A DNA stretch of 64,000 nucleotides from Borrelia persica No12 (GTDB taxonomy: Bacteria > Spirochaetota > Spirochaetia > Borreliales > Borreliaceae): positions 186,001 to 250,000 of the forward strand of contig NZ_AYOT01000146.1 in NCBI RefSeq assembly GCF_000500045.1, written 5' to 3'. Shown one piece after another: positions 61,107-64,000 of the stretch (positions within the stretch are counted from its first letter, which is position 1; every line of letters begins with the position of its first letter). The notes beneath the pieces were generated by a model that was not told the DNA's origin, made no database searches, and worked only from the letters and a program-made list of their open reading frames with translations. A program made the position numbers and the translations under genes.

Positions 61107-62552
61107 ATGAAAAATTTATCACTCTTTACAGACTTTTACGAACTATCAATGATGAATGCTTACTTTACAAAAAATATCAATCCAAAAGCCAAATTTGAAA
61201 TGTTTTTTAGAAAAACACCATTTAATAATGGATATATAATCTTAGCAGGAATCCATACACTAATTAATATCTTAAAAGAACTACACTTCACCAAAGAAGA
61301 GATTAAATACTTAGAGAGCCTTCAATATTTTGATAAAAAATTTTTAGAACATTTACAAACATTTAAATTGAATATAAAAATAAGCTCAATCGAAGAAGGC
61401 AGAATTGTCTTTCCCTATGAACCCATACTCATTATTGAAGGAAATTTAATTGAACTTTTACTAATAGAAGGACTAGTATTAAATACAATAAACTTTGAAA
61501 GTTTAATTGCAACCAAAACAGCAAGAATTAAAGAAGCTGGTGCTAACACTTTAGCAGAATTTGGGCTAAGAAGAGCACACGGAATTAACGGAGCACTCTC
61601 AGCAAGTAAAGCTGCTTATATAGGAGGTGCCGATTTTACAAGTAATGTTATTGCAGGATATAAATATAATATCCCTATAACCGGCACAATGGCTCACAGC
61701 TGGGTAATGAGTTTTGAAAATGAAGAAGAAGCCTTTTGGGAATATGCAAAAACATATCCAAATAATGTAAATTTACTCATTGACACTTATGACACACTTA
61801 ATAGCGGACTTAAAAATGCAATAAAAGTGTTCAAAAGATTAAAAGACCAAGGAAAGAAAAATTTTTCGGTTAGAATCGATAGTGGCGATCTTGAATATTT
61901 AAGCAAAAAAGTTAGAAAAAAACTTAATGAAAATGAATTATTTGATGTAAAAATTATTATATCAAATGAACTTGATGAAGAGATTATTATGTACTTAAAT
62001 TCAATTAATGCTCCCATTGACTGCTGGGGAGTTGGAACAAATCTGGTTACTGCAAAAGGAGAATCCAATCTTTCAGGAGTATACAAAATGATATCTATTG
62101 AAAAAAATGGCGAATTTGTTCCCAAAATGAAAATATCAAACAATATCGATAAAGCAACACTACCTTCTCAAAAAGGAATTGCCAGAATATATTCCAATGA
62201 ACAAATGATTTTTGATATAATTTTTCTAAAGGAAGAAGAAGAAGAGATAAAAAAAATGTTAAATTTAAAAAAGCAATTTACAATTTTTCATCCCACACAA
62301 GACAATATATTTAAAGAAATAAAAACGTACGATAGTTTTGAATTTTTAATACATACAATTTTTGAAAACAGTAATACTACGCAATTCTACGAATCAAAAT
62401 TAGAAAATATAAAAACAAAGGTTCAAAATGACCTTAAAAAAATTGATCATACATATAAAAGACTCGTAAATCCACATATATATAAAGTCAGCATTACTGA
62501 AAGATTAAAAAACTTAAGAAACACACTTACTAAAGCAAATAAAATAATGTGA
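61107..62552 (+). CDS. pncB: Nicotinate phosphoribosyltransferase
   Basis: This 481-residue enzyme makes nicotinate mononucleotide in the NAD salvage pathway. Motifs are TDFYELSMMNAYF at the N-terminus, FGLRRAHG, GGADFTSNV, GTMAHSWVMSF, IDTYDT, RIDSGDL and CWGVGTNLVTA. No SD is visible before the ATG, and a TATAAT at 61095-61100 lies only 7 nt upstream, so initiation may be leaderless or unusual. It is 3 bp before recC. Confidence 0.96.
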   Translation: MKNLSLFTDFYELSMMNAYFTKNINPKAKFEMFFRKTPFNNGYIILAGIHTLINILKELHFTKEEIKYLESLQYFDKKFLEHLQTFKLNIKISSIEEGRIVFPYEPILIIEGNLIELLLIEGLVLNTINFESLIATKTARIKEAGANTLAEFGLRRAHGINGALSASKAAYIGGADFTSNVIAGYKYNIPITGTMAHSWVMSFENEEEAFWEYAKTYPNNVNLLIDTYDTLNSGLKNAIKVFKRLKDQGKKNFSVRIDSGDLEYLSKKVRKKLNENELFDVKIIISNELDEEIIMYLNSINAPIDCWGVGTNLVTAKGESNLSGVYKMISIEKNGEFVPKMKISNNIDKATLPSQKGIARIYSNEQMIFDIIFLKEEEEEIKKMLNLKKQFTIFHPTQDNIFKEIKTYDSFEFLIHTIFENSNTTQFYESKLENIKTKVQNDLKKIDHTYKRLVNPHIYKVSITERLKNLRNTLTKANKIM

Positions 62553-62555
62553 GCC

Positions 62556-64000
62556 ATGTATAAGATATATAAAACAAACAAAATAAGTAATATCTACGCT
62601 AAAATTAGCGAATTAATTAAAAATGACAATCTGTTTAAAAAAGAAACTATTATTCTTGTAAAGAACAACATTTTAAGTGATGAAATCAAAAAATATCTAG
62701 CAACCGTAAATGGGGTTTCATATAATCTCAATATAAGAAAAAACACAATCAAGGCAATATACAATATTGCAACAGAAAATCAAAATATAAAAAAATTCTT
62801 AGAAGAAAATACTTTACTTTTTTATAAAGAAATAGAAACATTAATTTTATATCATATATTAACAGATAATCAAACAAAAGACATTAAACAATTTCAATCA
62901 ACAAAAAACAGATACGCATTTGCATCAAAAATGATCAATCTATTTCACAAATACTACTCTCAATTTTCATATCTGATCGATACTTGGAGAGAAAATAAAT
63001 TTTTATTTGAAGAGCAAGATAAACACTACTACGAATCAATACAAAAAGAAATATTTGAAAAGCTATTTCAAAATCAAATCAATATACTCGATTTACAAGA
63101 AAAAATTGAAAAAGAAATAACAAATACCAAACAAGACATTGAAATAAAAAAAATAATAATAATTGGAGAGAGTAGAGAAATTGACAGAAAAATTTTTGAT
63201 TTCCTGCAACAAATTTTCAACATTACAGTACACGAATTAATACTTGAAGATATAACACAAATTCACTCTAATCTTATAAATGAATTAATACCAATAAAAA
63301 TCAAAAAACTAAAATCAAACATACAAATTAAAAAAGAAATTGATATTCAATCATTTGACGAGATCAATTTTTTAGCAAGTTTTAAAAATAATATTATTAA
63401 AGGTACTCCTTTATTAAATCTAGATGACAGTTTCAAAATCATAGAAGCAAAAACAAAAAAACGAGAAGTAGAAATTTTAATAAATAATATTTTACACTCA
63501 ACACAAAATAAAAATATTAAAACAAATGATATAATAATAACTTGTCTTTCAAAAGAAATGGACACGTACTTGCCACACATAGAAGAACTTTTAAGCAAAT
63601 ACCAACTTAATTTTACCATTCTAGATTCCAAAGATATATTAAATAGTAAAAGCGTAATAGCATTAAGACAATTAATGAATCTATTTACTTCAAATAGAGG
63701 AACTATCAGTAATTTTAACAGAAAAGAAATAATTGAATTTTTAAGTAACATAAAAGTAATGAATAAATTTAACATCTCAACAAACGAATTAGAATACCTA
63801 ATTAAATTTAGCGATACGATGAACATCAACTTTGGAATGAACGATACACATAAAGAAAAACTATCTTATGACCAAAATTTTTTAAACTCATGGGAAGACG
63901 GATTTAACAGATTTTTAATGTCTTTGATTTTTGACACTAAATACGAATGCAACAATAATCATCAAAGTGTAAGCTTTCAAGATCCAGAATCAATAATAAA
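62556..64000 (+). CDS. recC: RecC, exodeoxyribonuclease V gamma subunit (5' part; runs off the window)
   Basis: The frame is open from an ATG at 62556 to the window edge (~481 codons). The start MYKIYKTNKISNIYAKISELI resembles the RecC N-terminus. Inside are RYAFASKMINLFHKYY and a late NSWEDGFNRFLMSLIFD, matching RecC's ADLFDQY and TW..GLDR patterns. With RecB and RecD it would unwind and degrade DNA ends for recombinational repair. The gene follows pncB by 3 bp. It is K/N/I rich, as other plus-strand genes here. Confidence 0.9.
   Translation, partial: MYKIYKTNKISNIYAKISELIKNDNLFKKETIILVKNNILSDEIKKYLATVNGVSYNLNIRKNTIKAIYNIATENQNIKKFLEENTLLFYKEIETLILYHILTDNQTKDIKQFQSTKNRYAFASKMINLFHKYYSQFSYLIDTWRENKFLFEEQDKHYYESIQKEIFEKLFQNQINILDLQEKIEKEITNTKQDIEIKKIIIIGESREIDRKIFDFLQQIFNITVHELILEDITQIHSNLINELIPIKIKKLKSNIQIKKEIDIQSFDEINFLASFKNNIIKGTPLLNLDDSFKIIEAKTKKREVEILINNILHSTQNKNIKTNDIIITCLSKEMDTYLPHIEELLSKYQLNFTILDSKDILNSKSVIALRQLMNLFTSNRGTISNFNRKEIIEFLSNIKVMNKFNISTNELEYLIKFSDTMNINFGMNDTHKEKLSYDQNFLNSWEDGFNRFLMSLIFDTKYECNNNHQSVSFQDPESII

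Noticed and set aside
63347-63829. 160-residue minus-strand ORF inside recC
   Set aside because: It is antisense to an open recC frame with matching RecC segments; a shadow of A+T-rich coding sequence.

Overview
The window is a stretch of the chromosome of a Borrelia spirochaete. It is very A+T rich, and the gene order matches the B. burgdorferi B31 chromosome from about BB0693 down to BB0634, read in the reverse direction. Supporting content includes a complete mevalonate operon, a class I lysyl-tRNA synthetase, the flaA-cheA2-cheW3-cheX-cheY3 operon, BosR (Fur family), the pot operon and recC. The B31 names are from memory of that gene order. Two details differ from what I recall of the Lyme group: NapA lacks a Cys-rich tail, and there is one nhaC instead of two. 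This suggests, but does not prove, a relapsing-fever-type Borrelia.

Layout. 1-4.4 kb: a ROK regulator (cut by the window edge), a second EF-G used for ribosome recycling, the Dps protein NapA, a CAP-domain lipoprotein and tRNA-Val. 4.5-10.8 kb: the six-gene mevalonate operon (HMG-CoA synthase to mevalonate kinase) with overlapping genes. 10.9-16.2 kb: mnmA and two chemoreceptors. 16.4-20 kb: a nucleoside-type ABC importer. 20.2-23.3 kb: gph plus three uncharacterised genes, one a membrane protein with HAMP-like and voltage-sensor-like stretches. 23.3-29.4 kb: the chemotaxis/flaA operon. 29.5-34 kb: an envelope cluster (amidase, glycosyltransferase-like protein, small lipoproteins, zinc-ribbon protein). 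34-41.4 kb: era, lysS, gpmA, rpiA, a HemW-like protein without its radical-SAM cysteines, a DnaJ-like protein and a coiled-coil protein. 41.5-46.5 kb: secF, secD, yajC, a small protein and groEL. 46.7-50 kb: an unknown protein, bosR and a lipase. 50-57.3 kb: ptsG-nanE, rbgA and potABCD. 57.3-64 kb: nhaC, an 850-bp non-coding gap that probably holds a decayed second nhaC, zwf, pncB and the 5' part of recC.

This is conserved core chromosome. I saw no insertion sequence, prophage or CRISPR array, and no clear new multi-gene system. The best leads are local: an apparent AUU start codon on nanE, an ~85-bp tandem duplication that copies the potD start region, the nhaC remnant, the HemW homologue without cluster ligands, and the sensor-like membrane protein beside the chemotaxis operon. 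Genes on the minus strand are G/T rich and those on the plus strand A/C rich and Lys/Asn/Ile rich, as expected if the minus strand is the leading-strand template sense in this arm. Gene starts were revised wherever a Shine-Dalgarno (SD) sequence pointed to an internal codon.
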